NCBI RefSeq assembly: GCF_014174305.1
Contig: NZ_JABEQH010000013.1
Coordinates: 1 to 64,000, forward strand
DNA: 64,000 nt
Direction: 5' to 3'
Origin: Gluconacetobacter johannae
GTDB taxonomy: Bacteria > Pseudomonadota > Alphaproteobacteria > Acetobacterales > Acetobacteraceae
Shown here: positions 8,348-18,282 of the stretch, piece after piece
Numbering within the stretch: position 1 is the stretch's first letter
How the letters are laid out: every line of letters begins with the position of its first letter
The notes under the pieces: generated by a model
Seen by the model: only the letters and a program-made list of their open reading frames with translations
Database searches by the model: none
Told to the model about the DNA's origin: nothing
Position numbers and translations under genes: made by a program

Positions 8348-8989
8348 TCAGCGGGTGGTCGCCAGTTGCGCCGCGGCAGCCGCGCGATGACGGATTTCGG
8401 CCCCATCCGGCGCGCCGGGGGGGACGAGCCACGATCCGCCGACGCAGCGCACCGACGGCAGTTCCAGCCACTGGGGCGCGCGTTCGAGGTCGATGCCGCC
8501 GGTCGGGCAGAAGCGGATCCGGCCGAACGGCGCGGACAGGGCCTTCAGCGCCTTGATGCCGCCGGACGCCTCGGCCGGGAAAAACTTGAAGCGATCAAGG
8601 CCCAGGTCCAGCCCGCGCATGATGTCGCTGCTGTTGGCGATGCCGGGCAGGAATGGAATGCGGCGGGCGATCGCGGCCCTGGCGAGGCCGTCGGTCAGGC
8701 CCGGACTGACGATGAATTCCGCGCCGGCCTCGATGCTGGCGTCCAGGTCGGCCTCGTTCAGCACGGTGCCCGCGCCGACAACCGCCCCCTCGACCTTGGC
8801 CATTTCCGCGATGACATCCAGTGCCGCCTCGGTGCGTAGGGTCACTTCCAGCACCCGCAGCCCGCCCGCCACCAGGGCCTCGGCAATCGGGCGGGCATGC
8901 GCCGCGTCCTGCACCACAAGCACCGGAATGACCGGCGAAAGGCCCATGATACGATCTATTTCGGACATATCTGCTTCTTTCTTCTTCAT
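8348..8989 (-). CDS. eda: 2-keto-3-deoxy-6-phosphogluconate (KDPG) aldolase
   Basis: Starting at the ATG at 8989 (MKKKEAD) the protein is 213 residues, the same length as E. coli Eda, and GGGGGAAG lies upstream. Class I aldolase features are present: LEVTLRT, GAGTVLN (with the catalytic Glu from LEVTLRTE) and the Schiff-base lysine in FKFFPAE. FCPTGGID and CVGGSWLVP also match the family. It splits KDPG into pyruvate and glyceraldehyde 3-phosphate, the last reaction of the Entner-Doudoroff pathway. It follows edd after a 108-bp spacer containing alternative hairpins. Confidence 0.95.
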   Translation of the reverse strand: MKKKEADMSEIDRIMGLSPVIPVLVVQDAAHARPIAEALVAGGLRVLEVTLRTEAALDVIAEMAKVEGAVVGAGTVLNEADLDASIEAGAEFIVSPGLTDGLARAAIARRIPFLPGIANSSDIMRGLDLGLDRFKFFPAEASGGIKALKALSAPFGRIRFCPTGGIDLERAPQWLELPSVRCVGGSWLVPPGAPDGAEIRHRAAAAAQLATTR

Positions 8990-9045
8990 ATGGCGCGCCG
9001 GCTTCCCCCGAAACGCGCCAAAGGCCACTGACCAATGATCGGGGT

Positions 9046-9096
9046 CCAGGGCCTCAGGCCCTGGTGGGTTCGGGCAAAGCCCGACTGTGTATCGGG
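9046..9096 (-). promoter_or_regulatory. Hairpin cluster in the edd-eda spacer (possible attenuator or RNA-processing element)
   Basis: Three inverted repeats are packed into 51 bp: CCAGGGCC-TCA-GGCCCTGG (9046-9064), CGGGC-AAA-GCCCG (9071-9083) and CCCGA-(7 nt)-TCGGG (9080-9096). The last two share bases 9080-9083, so they cannot form together. The third abuts the edd stop codon. This could tune eda expression relative to edd or stabilise mRNA ends. No U-tract follows, so a simple terminator is unlikely. Confidence 0.5.
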
Positions 9097-9097
9097 C

Positions 9098-10918
<1,821 letters not shown>

Positions 10919-11059
10919 TGGAAGGGACCGTCACAGCGGCGTCGGATTCGATGCAGAGCGGGCAAGACCGTAACTCCTGAATGTCATGTTCATGCACGCC
11001 GGAGGCGGATAGTTATGCATGAAACGCATAAGAAGGGTAAGGACGGGACAGATACCGGC

Positions 11060-11140
11060 TAAATATAATGTGAGCAAGTAAAATTTTGATATAAATGAGG
11101 CGATTTAATGCACATTTTTGTAATATTATTACAATTTTGA
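11060..11140. promoter_or_regulatory. AT-rich promoter region of edd with a HexR-type palindrome
   Basis: An 80-bp AT-rich block interrupts otherwise GC-rich DNA upstream of edd. It contains the inverted repeat TTGTAATATTATTACAA at 11118-11134, 7-bp arms around ATT. The core TGTAAT-N3-ATTACA resembles the HexR consensus known from gamma-proteobacteria, which controls edd, eda, zwf and other glucose genes in response to KDPG. The match is from memory and no hexR gene is in the window. Location beside an Entner-Doudoroff operon supports the assignment. Confidence 0.5.
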
Positions 11141-11488
11141 CCCTGCGCCCGGAGGGTAGGTGAGGCCCCGCGGGTTGAACGGGCGGGGGGGACGCCTTCG
11201 GGGATGCCGCGACCGTCGCGGCCCCCGTCGCTCATTACGACAGCCGGCATCCCAGCCGAAAGGGAGGCGGTTGGAAGGCCGACCTGCATTCGCTTCCCGC
11301 GGCGCTGCATCGCCCCCCGGTCGTCGCACGTCCCGCCCGTGGCGGCCCTCGTTTGCGCCAAAAGTCGCATAAGATATATTATGCCAACTCATTTTGCCGT
11401 TATTGCCGCCGGACGGGCCGGGCTTCCGAATTCCGGTTTCTCGGTTAAAAACGATCATTCTGGCGCTTTGTCTGACGATCGGGACCGC
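11141..11488. other. GC-rich gene-free leader upstream of comM
   Basis: No convincing gene is visible here. The segment has long-range self-complementarity: GGGATGCCG (11201-11209) pairs with CGGCATCCC (11245-11253). Between and around them lies CCGCGAC-C-GTCGCGG (11207-11221), which competes with the first stem. Short open frames on both strands have no RBS or recognisable sequence. Confidence 0.5.
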
Positions 11489-12994
11489 ATGAGTATCTCC
11501 ACTGTGTTGGGCTTTGCCTTTTCAGGCATCGAGGCGATCCCCGTGCGGGTGGAAGTGCAACTGGCGTCGGGCCTGCCGTCCTTCCTGATCGTCGGCCTGG
11601 CGGACAAGGCTGTGGCCGAAGCGCGCGAGCGCGTCCGCGCGGCGCTGTCGGCCATGGGGCTGGCGTTGCCGCCCAAGCGGATCGTGGTCAATCTGGCCCC
11701 GGCCAATATCGTCAAGGAAGGCTCGCATTTCGACCTGCCGATCGCGCTGGCGCTGCTGACGGCCATGAAACTGGTGCCCCCCGAGGACAGCGGACGTTTC
11801 GGGGCGATCGGCGAACTGTCCCTGGACGGCCGGATCAACGCGGTGCCCGGCGTCCTGCCTGCGGCCATCTGCGCGGTAGAACAGTCCATGGGGCTGGTGT
11901 GCGCCGCGGCCCAGGGCCGCGAAGCGCGCTGGGCGGGCGACGCGCTGGATATCCTGGCTGCCGACTCCCTGCTGGCCCTGGTCAATCATTTCAGCGGCGA
12001 GCAGGTCCTGCCGTCGGTGGAACTGCCCGAGCGCCTGCCCGACGATCCGGATGGACCACGGACGGATCTGGCCGACGTGCGCGGCATGGAAACCGCCAAG
12101 CGCGCCCTGGAAATCGCGGCGGCCGGGGGCCACTCCCTGCTGATGACCGGGCCCCCGGGGGCCGGCAAGTCGATGCTGGCCGCCCGCCTGCCGTCCCTGC
12201 TTCCGGATCTGGACGCTGAGGAAATCCTGGAGATCAGCCGCATCCACAGCGTCGCCGGGCACCTGCCCATGGGGATGCCGATCTTTCGTCCGCCCTTTCG
12301 CGATCCGCATCATTCGACCAGCCAGGTCGCACTGGTGGGCGGCAGCAGCCGCGTCAGGCCGGGCGAGGTCAGCCTGGCTCATCGCGGCGTTCTGTTTCTG
12401 GACGAACTGCCCGAATTCTCGCGTCCCGCGCTCGAGGCCCTGCGGCAGCCCATCGAAACCGGGACGATCACCATCGCACGCGCATCCGCCCATGTGACCT
12501 TCCCTGCCCGCTTCCAGCTGATTGCCGCGATGAATCCCTGCCGGTGCGGCTATCTGGGCGATGCCGCGCAGGAATGCCGGAAGGCGCCCCGCTGCGGCGA
12601 GGATTACGTATCGCGGATTTCCGGCCCGATGCTGGACCGGATGGACATGACCGTGCATGTCGAGCCCGTGCCGCCGTCGCAACTGGCCGGTCTGCCGACG
12701 GGCGAAACCAGCGCCGTGGTGGCGGCGCGGGTGGCGGCGGCCCGTGGGCGGCAAAAGGCGCGCCAGAACGGCCTGTGCAACACCGAGGCCTCGCCGGACC
12801 TGTTTCCCACCGCCGCCCCCGCGCGCGATTATGCCGTGCTGGTGGCCGAGCGGCTGCGCCTGTCGGCCCGTGGTTTCACGCGGCTGCTGCGGGTCGCCCG
12901 GACGATCGCCGACCTGGCGGGCCACGAGGAAACCGCGCAGCCTCATGTGGCCGAGGCCGCCGGATATCGGCTGCGGCGGCCGGACCGGCGATGA
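11489..12994 (+). CDS. comM: YifB/ComM-family Mg-chelatase-like AAA+ ATPase
   Basis: From MSISTVLGFAFSGIEAIPV, preceded by GGGA, the protein is 501 residues. The N-terminal Lon-protease-like/ChlI fold contains GLPSFLIVGLADKAVAEARERV. The AAA+ core has Walker A GPPGAGKS, Walker B VLFLDELPEF and NPCRCGYLGD (ComM Cys-rich element). The C-terminal RGFTRLLRVARTIADL is the lid. In naturally competent bacteria ComM is a hexameric helicase that promotes branch migration during recombination of incoming DNA. The gene is widespread in non-competent species, so competence is not implied. Confidence 0.93.
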   Translation: MSISTVLGFAFSGIEAIPVRVEVQLASGLPSFLIVGLADKAVAEARERVRAALSAMGLALPPKRIVVNLAPANIVKEGSHFDLPIALALLTAMKLVPPEDSGRFGAIGELSLDGRINAVPGVLPAAICAVEQSMGLVCAAAQGREARWAGDALDILAADSLLALVNHFSGEQVLPSVELPERLPDDPDGPRTDLADVRGMETAKRALEIAAAGGHSLLMTGPPGAGKSMLAARLPSLLPDLDAEEILEISRIHSVAGHLPMGMPIFRPPFRDPHHSTSQVALVGGSSRVRPGEVSLAHRGVLFLDELPEFSRPALEALRQPIETGTITIARASAHVTFPARFQLIAAMNPCRCGYLGDAAQECRKAPRCGEDYVSRISGPMLDRMDMTVHVEPVPPSQLAGLPTGETSAVVAARVAAARGRQKARQNGLCNTEASPDLFPTAAPARDYAVLVAERLRLSARGFTRLLRVARTIADLAGHEETAQPHVAEAAGYRLRRPDRR

Positions 12995-13015
12995 TGCTCA
13001 TTCGGAGGAAAATTT

Positions 13016-14125
13016 ATGTATATCGAAAGAATAAATTCGATAATCGAAGATATATATAAATGTTCTTCACATGAGGAAAACTGGCAGCCTACCCTCAGAT
13101 CAGTCGCAGAATGTGTAGGTGCGACTGGGGCGGCGATCGTCCCGACCGATCATTCGAATAAGGAACTGCGATTCAGTTCATCAGAGGACCGCGTTTCCGA
13201 TTTATTGTACTATGAACATTGGTGGCGATATAATCCTTATAAAACATACTGTCCCGACAAATTGGAAGGAGATGTATCCGACATCGAATTCATCAGCGAT
13301 GACGAAATGAAACGTCATCCGTTCTATCAGGATTTCCTGAGGAAATTCGATCGTGGACGGATGTGTCGTTTTGGTTTTGCGGAACCATGCGGCCCTGGAT
13401 TCAGCTTCTCGGTCCAAAGGGCCCTGAATGCGGAACCCGAGACGCCCGACGAGCGACGTGTCCGTGGCATTCTTGCACGCCATATCGCCCGGTCATTGAG
13501 CCTGTCCGCCGAAATCGGAAAGACGCGCCTTCTGGCCGGGGGCTTCGCGGATCTTTGCCATCGTCTTCAGTGCGGCGCCGCCCTGTTGAGGGGCGACGGG
13601 GGCGTGGTGCTCGTCAACCAGAAGCTCGGGAACATGCTCGGGGATGGGGTGGATTACATCAACGGCCGGATCATATGTGGCAATCGGGATAATCAGAGCC
13701 GTCTGGACGCCCTTCTGAAAGACACCGCCTCCGGCGAGGTGCAACTCGGCCACAAGGGGTTCATCGTGCTGAACTGCCCGTCCGGACAAAATCTGATCGT
13801 CAGGGTGGTCAGGCTTCCGCGCGACGGCATGTTCCACGTTCATGAGACGCGCCAGTCGGCCATGCTGCTGCTGGCCTATAAAACCGGGTCAAACGAACCG
13901 GATGTCTCTGCCGCGCTGCGCCCGCTGGGACTGACGGCTGCCGAAATCCGGCTCGCCCAGAAGGTCGGAAGCGGCGCATCGCCGAAGGATGCCGCGAAAT
14001 CGCTTGGCATTTCCGATCAATACGCACGTTCCATGCTGAAGGTCATATTCAGGAAACTGAACATCGCAAGCCAGAGCCAGCTATCAACCCTGGTGTCCGG
14101 CCTGTCGGCCCTGGGTGAAGTCTGA
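13016..14125 (+). CDS. Orphan LuxR-type helix-turn-helix transcriptional regulator
   Basis: The 369-residue protein ends with a LuxR/GerE-type DNA-binding domain at about 301-365: LTAAEIRLAQKVGSGASPKD, then AAKSLGISDQYARSMLKVIF and RKLNIASQSQLS. The first ~200 residues (CVGATGAAIVPTD, then an aromatic stretch with YYEHWWRYNPY) resemble a GAF/autoinducer-like sensing module, but I cannot name a ligand. A strong RBS, GGAGGAAA, lies 21 bp after comM. The 5' third is strikingly AT-rich (roughly 25-40% GC by eye in places) while the 3' part is GC-rich like its neighbours. No luxI is in the window. Confidence 0.8.
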   Translation: MYIERINSIIEDIYKCSSHEENWQPTLRSVAECVGATGAAIVPTDHSNKELRFSSSEDRVSDLLYYEHWWRYNPYKTYCPDKLEGDVSDIEFISDDEMKRHPFYQDFLRKFDRGRMCRFGFAEPCGPGFSFSVQRALNAEPETPDERRVRGILARHIARSLSLSAEIGKTRLLAGGFADLCHRLQCGAALLRGDGGVVLVNQKLGNMLGDGVDYINGRIICGNRDNQSRLDALLKDTASGEVQLGHKGFIVLNCPSGQNLIVRVVRLPRDGMFHVHETRQSAMLLLAYKTGSNEPDVSAALRPLGLTAAEIRLAQKVGSGASPKDAAKSLGISDQYARSMLKVIFRKLNIASQSQLSTLVSGLSALGEV

Positions 14126-14136
14126 TTTCGCGGCGC

Positions 14137-15378
14137 TCAGTCCTGAGGCATGGTCCTGCCGGCCAGGACATCCAGCCCGGCCGCCAGGTCGGCAATCAGG
14201 TCGTTCGGATTTTCCAGGCCGATATGCAGCCGGCAGGCGGGGCCGTCGTCGGCCGGCGCGGGGCATGACCGGGTAATGCCATGGGTCGTGGGCAGGACCA
14301 GGCTTTCGTAACCGCCCCACGACGCCCCCAGGCCGAACATGGTCAGGGAATCGATCATCGCGGTCATGTTCGCCACCCCGTATTCCGGCTTGAACACCAC
14401 GCCGAACAATGCCGACGCACCGGTGAAATCGCGCTCCCACAAGGCATGTCCCGGGCAGGACGGCAGCGCCGGATGCAGCACGCGGCTGACTTCCGGCCGC
14501 TGGGCCAGCCACAGGGCGACATCGATGGCCGCGCACGACTGCTTTTCCAGGCGGGCGCCCATGGTACGCAGGCCCCGGAGCGTCAGCCAGCAATCGTCCG
14601 GCCCAGCCACCTGCCCGATCTGGATGCAGGTGTCGCGCAGCACATGCCAATCCTGTTCATCCGCGACGGACACCGCGCCGACGATGGTATCGGAATGGCC
14701 GGACGGATATTTGGTCAGGGCCTGGATCGAGATGTCGACGCCATGCCGGAACGGCTGGAACACGCCGATGCCCCAGGTGTTGTCCAGCATGACCCGCGCG
14801 CCATGCTCGTGGGCCACGTCGGCGATCATGCGGATGTCCTGGACCTCGAACGTATGGCTGCCGGGGCTTTCGGTGAACACGATCTGGGTGTTCGGGCGCA
14901 TCGCCGCATGCAGGCCGGACGCGTCGATCGTCGGGGGGTAATAGGTCGTCTCCACCCCGAAGCGGCGCAGTACGGTGTTCGCGAAGCGTCGTGTCGGCCC
15001 ATAGACCGAGTCCGGGATCAGGCAGTGGCCGTTCTTGCCCAGGAACGCCAGCAGCGGGGTGGTGCAGGCCGCCAGGCCTGACGACACGATCTGGGTATGG
15101 CGCGCGCCCTCGATGGCGGCGATCGCCGTTTCGAGCTGATGCTGGATCGGCGTTCCCATCGCGCCATAGATCAGTTCGTGGTCATAACGCCGCTGGCCGT
15201 TGCGCTGCATGGCGTCGACGGTGGGAAACAGGACCGTGGACCCCCGCGTCACCGCCGGGTTCACCAGCACGCCGGCCCGGTCCGTCGGCTGGTCGCGGGC
15301 CATCTGGACCAGCAGCGTCGCCATCTCGCGCCATCCGCGCGAGACCTGTCGGTGCAAGGACTCCCGGTCGAACGTCAC
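14137..15378 (-). CDS. metC: Cys/Met-metabolism PLP enzyme, cystathionine beta-lyase type
   Basis: I place the start at a GTG (15378) with GGAGGG 7 bp upstream; it overlaps the sseA stop as GTGA. The 413-residue product is a gamma-family PLP enzyme: SSGLAACTTPLLAFL, DNTWGIGVFQPF and the PLP-lysine motif ALTKYPSGHSD, followed by the LRGLRTMGARL region. The DNTW and YDHELIYGAMGTP segments fit cystathionine beta-lyase, which releases homocysteine, pyruvate and ammonia in methionine synthesis. A related C-S lyase function cannot be excluded. Translational coupling to a sulfurtransferase suggests shared sulfur metabolism. Confidence 0.87.
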   Translation of the reverse strand: MTFDRESLHRQVSRGWREMATLLVQMARDQPTDRAGVLVNPAVTRGSTVLFPTVDAMQRNGQRRYDHELIYGAMGTPIQHQLETAIAAIEGARHTQIVSSGLAACTTPLLAFLGKNGHCLIPDSVYGPTRRFANTVLRRFGVETTYYPPTIDASGLHAAMRPNTQIVFTESPGSHTFEVQDIRMIADVAHEHGARVMLDNTWGIGVFQPFRHGVDISIQALTKYPSGHSDTIVGAVSVADEQDWHVLRDTCIQIGQVAGPDDCWLTLRGLRTMGARLEKQSCAAIDVALWLAQRPEVSRVLHPALPSCPGHALWERDFTGASALFGVVFKPEYGVANMTAMIDSLTMFGLGASWGGYESLVLPTTHGITRSCPAPADDGPACRLHIGLENPNDLIADLAAGLDVLAGRTMPQD

Positions 15379-16265
15379 GCCGTTTCCCTCCGCCCCGGCC
15401 CGGTCTCGATCGGCACGCCGGGCGTCGAGGCCCATTCGGTCCACGACCCGTCATAGAGCGCATGCGACGTCCAGCCGCATGCCGCAAGCCCCAGCGAGAG
15501 GACGGAGGCCGACACACCGGAGCCACATGTCGTGATCGCCAGCCGGTCGTCGGTGACGCCGGCCCGGATGAAACGCTCCCGCAGCACCGGGCCAGGCAGG
15601 AATGCCCGGTCTTCATCCAGCAGGTCGCCGTACGGCAGGCTGGCCGCGCCGGGCATATGGCCCGATGGCAGGCCGGCGCGCGGTTCGGCCGCCGTGCCGT
15701 CGAACCGGCCCCGCGATCGCGCGTCGAGGATCAGCACATCGTCCCGTCCGACGACGTCCTTCATGTCGCCCAGCCCGTACACCCGCCCGAAGCGGGGGGC
15801 GGCCCGGAAGGCGGTGGCCGTGTCGGCGGGGCCTGTCCCTTCCGGGGTGGTGTCCGCCTGTACCGGGCCGGCCTGCACCGCCCCCCCGGCGCGCAGCCAT
15901 GCCGGCAGGCCGCCGTCGAGCACCTGCACCCGGTCCAGTCCGAACAGTCCGGCCAGCCACCATGCGCGCGCCGCCGACGCCGCGTTGCCCTGATCGTAGA
16001 AGACGATGTGGGAATTACCGCCGATCCCCAGCCCCCGCGCCAGCCGTTCGAATCGGGCCTGCGACGGGATCATGTGCGGCAGGGTCGAATCGGGATCGGA
16101 GAACAGCTCGATGTCGAAATACCTGGCGCCGGGGATCCGGGCCTGGCCGAATCGCTGCAGGGGGTCGAAATTCTCGCCCGGCAAGGCAAGCGTGGCATCC
16201 AGGACGACCAGGCTGGACGAGGACAGGCCCTCCAGAAGCCGGGCCGGCGAAATCAGAGGATGCAT
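15375..16265 (-). CDS. sseA: 3-mercaptopyruvate sulfurtransferase
   Basis: The 296-residue protein contains two rhodanese domains. The active-site loop in the second reads CGSGVSA with Cys247, matching the CGSGVTA of mercaptopyruvate sulfurtransferases rather than the CRxGxR of thiosulfate sulfurtransferases. It moves sulfur from 3-mercaptopyruvate to thiols or cyanide through a Cys persulfide. DARSRGRFDG and GHMPGAASLPY are typical rhodanese elements. Its stop overlaps the start of the downstream MetC-type lyase. Confidence 0.92.
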   Translation of the reverse strand: MHPLISPARLLEGLSSSSLVVLDATLALPGENFDPLQRFGQARIPGARYFDIELFSDPDSTLPHMIPSQARFERLARGLGIGGNSHIVFYDQGNAASAARAWWLAGLFGLDRVQVLDGGLPAWLRAGGAVQAGPVQADTTPEGTGPADTATAFRAAPRFGRVYGLGDMKDVVGRDDVLILDARSRGRFDGTAAEPRAGLPSGHMPGAASLPYGDLLDEDRAFLPGPVLRERFIRAGVTDDRLAITTCGSGVSASVLSLGLAACGWTSHALYDGSWTEWASTPGVPIETGPGRRETA

Positions 16266-16501
16266 GCGCGGGTCCCTCGCCGGTTCGGCGCGCGACAGAC
16301 ACGCACCATCGACCGGTCAGCCCATGTCCTTACCGGAGCGTACGTGCCGCGATCAACTGGCGTCGAACGCCGGGCGTGGGGCATCACGACCGCGCACGAA
16401 CGACGGAGGCGGCGCAAGCGGGTCTTTACCGCCCTGCCGGTCTGCCACATCATCAGATCATGCCGGATACCGTCCGGCACCGGACGGAATGGCGGGAGCG
16501 C

Positions 16502-17578
16502 ATGGCCGAACGCATCATGATGGGGTTGTTGCTGGGCGGAGTGGCCTTCGGGTGCGGCGCCATCCTCTATCCGTTCATGTCCGCGCTGCTGTGGGCGGCG
16601 ATCCTGACATTCTCGACCTGGCCGATCCATGTCCGGATGCGCCAGCGGTCCAGTCCGGTCGTGGCCGCGATGGGCATGACCATCCTGTCGGCGCTGGTCG
16701 TGGTCCTGCCTTTCGGCCTGGTGGTGTCCAGCAGCATCGCCGATCTGCCGGGAACCATCGAGAATCTGGTGGCCACGGTGACGCAATCGGTCCATTTGCC
16801 CCCGCCGCCCCTCTGGCTGTCGCGCATTCCGCATTTCGGCCACGACCTGGCCGAGACCTGGACCCAGTGGGGAACCGACCTGGGGCATGCCGAACGCATG
16901 ATCCGGCCCTATGCCGGCAGCATCGCGCAATCCATGCTTGCCGGGCTGATGCTGATCGCAAGTGGCCTGGCCCATCTGGGCATGGCGCTGTTCATCGCGT
17001 TCTTCTTCTGGCTGGGCGGGGATTCGCTCGGTGCGACCTTCGCCGCGATCATCCGGCGGATTGCCGGGTCCTATGCCGACCGCATCCTGAACATCATCGG
17101 GCGGACGATCAGGGGCACGGTCTACGGAATCCTGGGAACCGCCATCGTCCAGGGCCTCCTGACCGGGATCGGGTTCGCGATCACCGGCCTGCCGTACCCC
17201 GTTCTGTTCGGCGGGATCGCGGCGTTCGTCGCCGTCCTGCCCATCGGCGCCCCGCTGATCTGGATTCCGGGGGCTGTCGCCCTGCTTCTGTCCCATCATG
17301 TCGGCTGGGGCGTCTTCCTGATCGTCTATGGAATCGCCATTATCTCCGGTGCGGATCATATCATCCGCCCCATGTTCATCTCGCGCGGCGCGCAGTTGCC
17401 CTATCTGCTGACGGTTCTGGGTGTCCTGGGCGGGGTGTGGACGTTCGGGGGATTGGGGATCTTCCTCGGGCCGGTGCTGTTGGGCGTCGGCTATACGCTG
17501 ACGGCGGAATTCGCCGCCAACGGGTCCGGCCGCGCACGACATGGCACCCCGTTACAGGAGCCTTTTTTCGAATCATGA
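16502..17578 (+). CDS. AI-2E family (PerM/YdiK-like) membrane permease
   Basis: The chosen ATG has GGGAG upstream and gives 358 residues; an ATG at 16460 would add 14 residues. The protein is an integral inner-membrane protein with about seven or eight hydrophobic segments. These include GLLLGGVAFGCGAILYPF, SALVVVLPFGLVV and the C-terminal LTVLGVLGGVWTFGGLGIFL. The last is typical of the AI-2E transporter family: FIxPLLxG...xPxLLxxLGVLGG. Members have been linked to signal export or Na+/H+ exchange, so the substrate is unknown. The stop overlaps the next gene by 4 bp. Confidence 0.85.
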   Translation: MAERIMMGLLLGGVAFGCGAILYPFMSALLWAAILTFSTWPIHVRMRQRSSPVVAAMGMTILSALVVVLPFGLVVSSSIADLPGTIENLVATVTQSVHLPPPPLWLSRIPHFGHDLAETWTQWGTDLGHAERMIRPYAGSIAQSMLAGLMLIASGLAHLGMALFIAFFFWLGGDSLGATFAAIIRRIAGSYADRILNIIGRTIRGTVYGILGTAIVQGLLTGIGFAITGLPYPVLFGGIAAFVAVLPIGAPLIWIPGAVALLLSHHVGWGVFLIVYGIAIISGADHIIRPMFISRGAQLPYLLTVLGVLGGVWTFGGLGIFLGPVLLGVGYTLTAEFAANGSGRARHGTPLQEPFFES

Positions 17579-18282
17579 CCCGCGCCCACCCTTTTTCGCA
17601 TGTTTCGGTGCCGCTGCCTCCGGGCACGCGGCCGCGCCCGATCCACCTGCCCGCGACCGCCAGCGGGTCCGAACGCAAGATCGTCAGTTGGAACCTGCTG
17701 CGGCGGGTGGGCGCCACGCCGCGCGACGTCATCCACCTGATCGAGGAGGAGACACCCGACCTGTTGCTGATGCAGGAGGCGACGTCCGATTTCGACGCCC
17801 TGCCCGACCTGATCGGCGGCTATTATGCCCGCGCCCCGTTGCCCGGCAGGATCCACGGCGTCGCGTGCTGGAGCCCGTGGCCCTTTCGCCGCCCCCCTCT
17901 GGCCTGCACGCTGCCGTCAGGCCCGCTGGTCAGGCGCGTCGCCCAGATGATCGAATGCGCGCCGTTCACCTTTTCGGTTGCGAATGTCCATCTGTCGCAC
18001 GGCCAGATCATGAACCGGCGGCAGTTGCGCCGCATTGCGGAGATCCTGCCCCCGCACGCGGCCGTCCTGGGCGATTTCAACCTGGTCGGGCCGACCATGA
18101 TGCCCCATTTCCGCGATGTCGGCCCACGGGCGCCGACCCATCGCATGGCCGACATGGTGCCCATCCGCATCGACCGCTGCCTGGTCCGGGGGCTGAGCTG
18201 CACCGAGGCCCGCGTGCTGGACAATTACGTGTCCGATCATCGCCCGATCACCGTCCGGCTGGAACTGTCGGGCTACAAGTAA
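17575..18282 (+). CDS. Endonuclease/exonuclease/phosphatase (EEP) family protein
   Basis: A 235-residue protein with the EEP catalytic landmarks: SWNLLRR (Asn), LLMQEAT (metal-binding Glu), VANVHLSHGQ, LGDFNLVG (Asp/Asn) and SDHRPITV (Asp-His pair). These metal-dependent hydrolases act on phosphodiesters in nucleic acids or lipids. There is no signal peptide. The gene is coupled to the upstream permease (ATGA) and its 3' end overlaps the convergent cardiolipin synthase gene by 10 bp. EEP proteins next to cls genes occur in other proteobacteria (recollection), hinting at phospholipid metabolism. Confidence 0.85.
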   Translation: MTRAHPFSHVSVPLPPGTRPRPIHLPATASGSERKIVSWNLLRRVGATPRDVIHLIEEETPDLLLMQEATSDFDALPDLIGGYYARAPLPGRIHGVACWSPWPFRRPPLACTLPSGPLVRRVAQMIECAPFTFSVANVHLSHGQIMNRRQLRRIAEILPPHAAVLGDFNLVGPTMMPHFRDVGPRAPTHRMADMVPIRIDRCLVRGLSCTEARVLDNYVSDHRPITVRLELSGYK

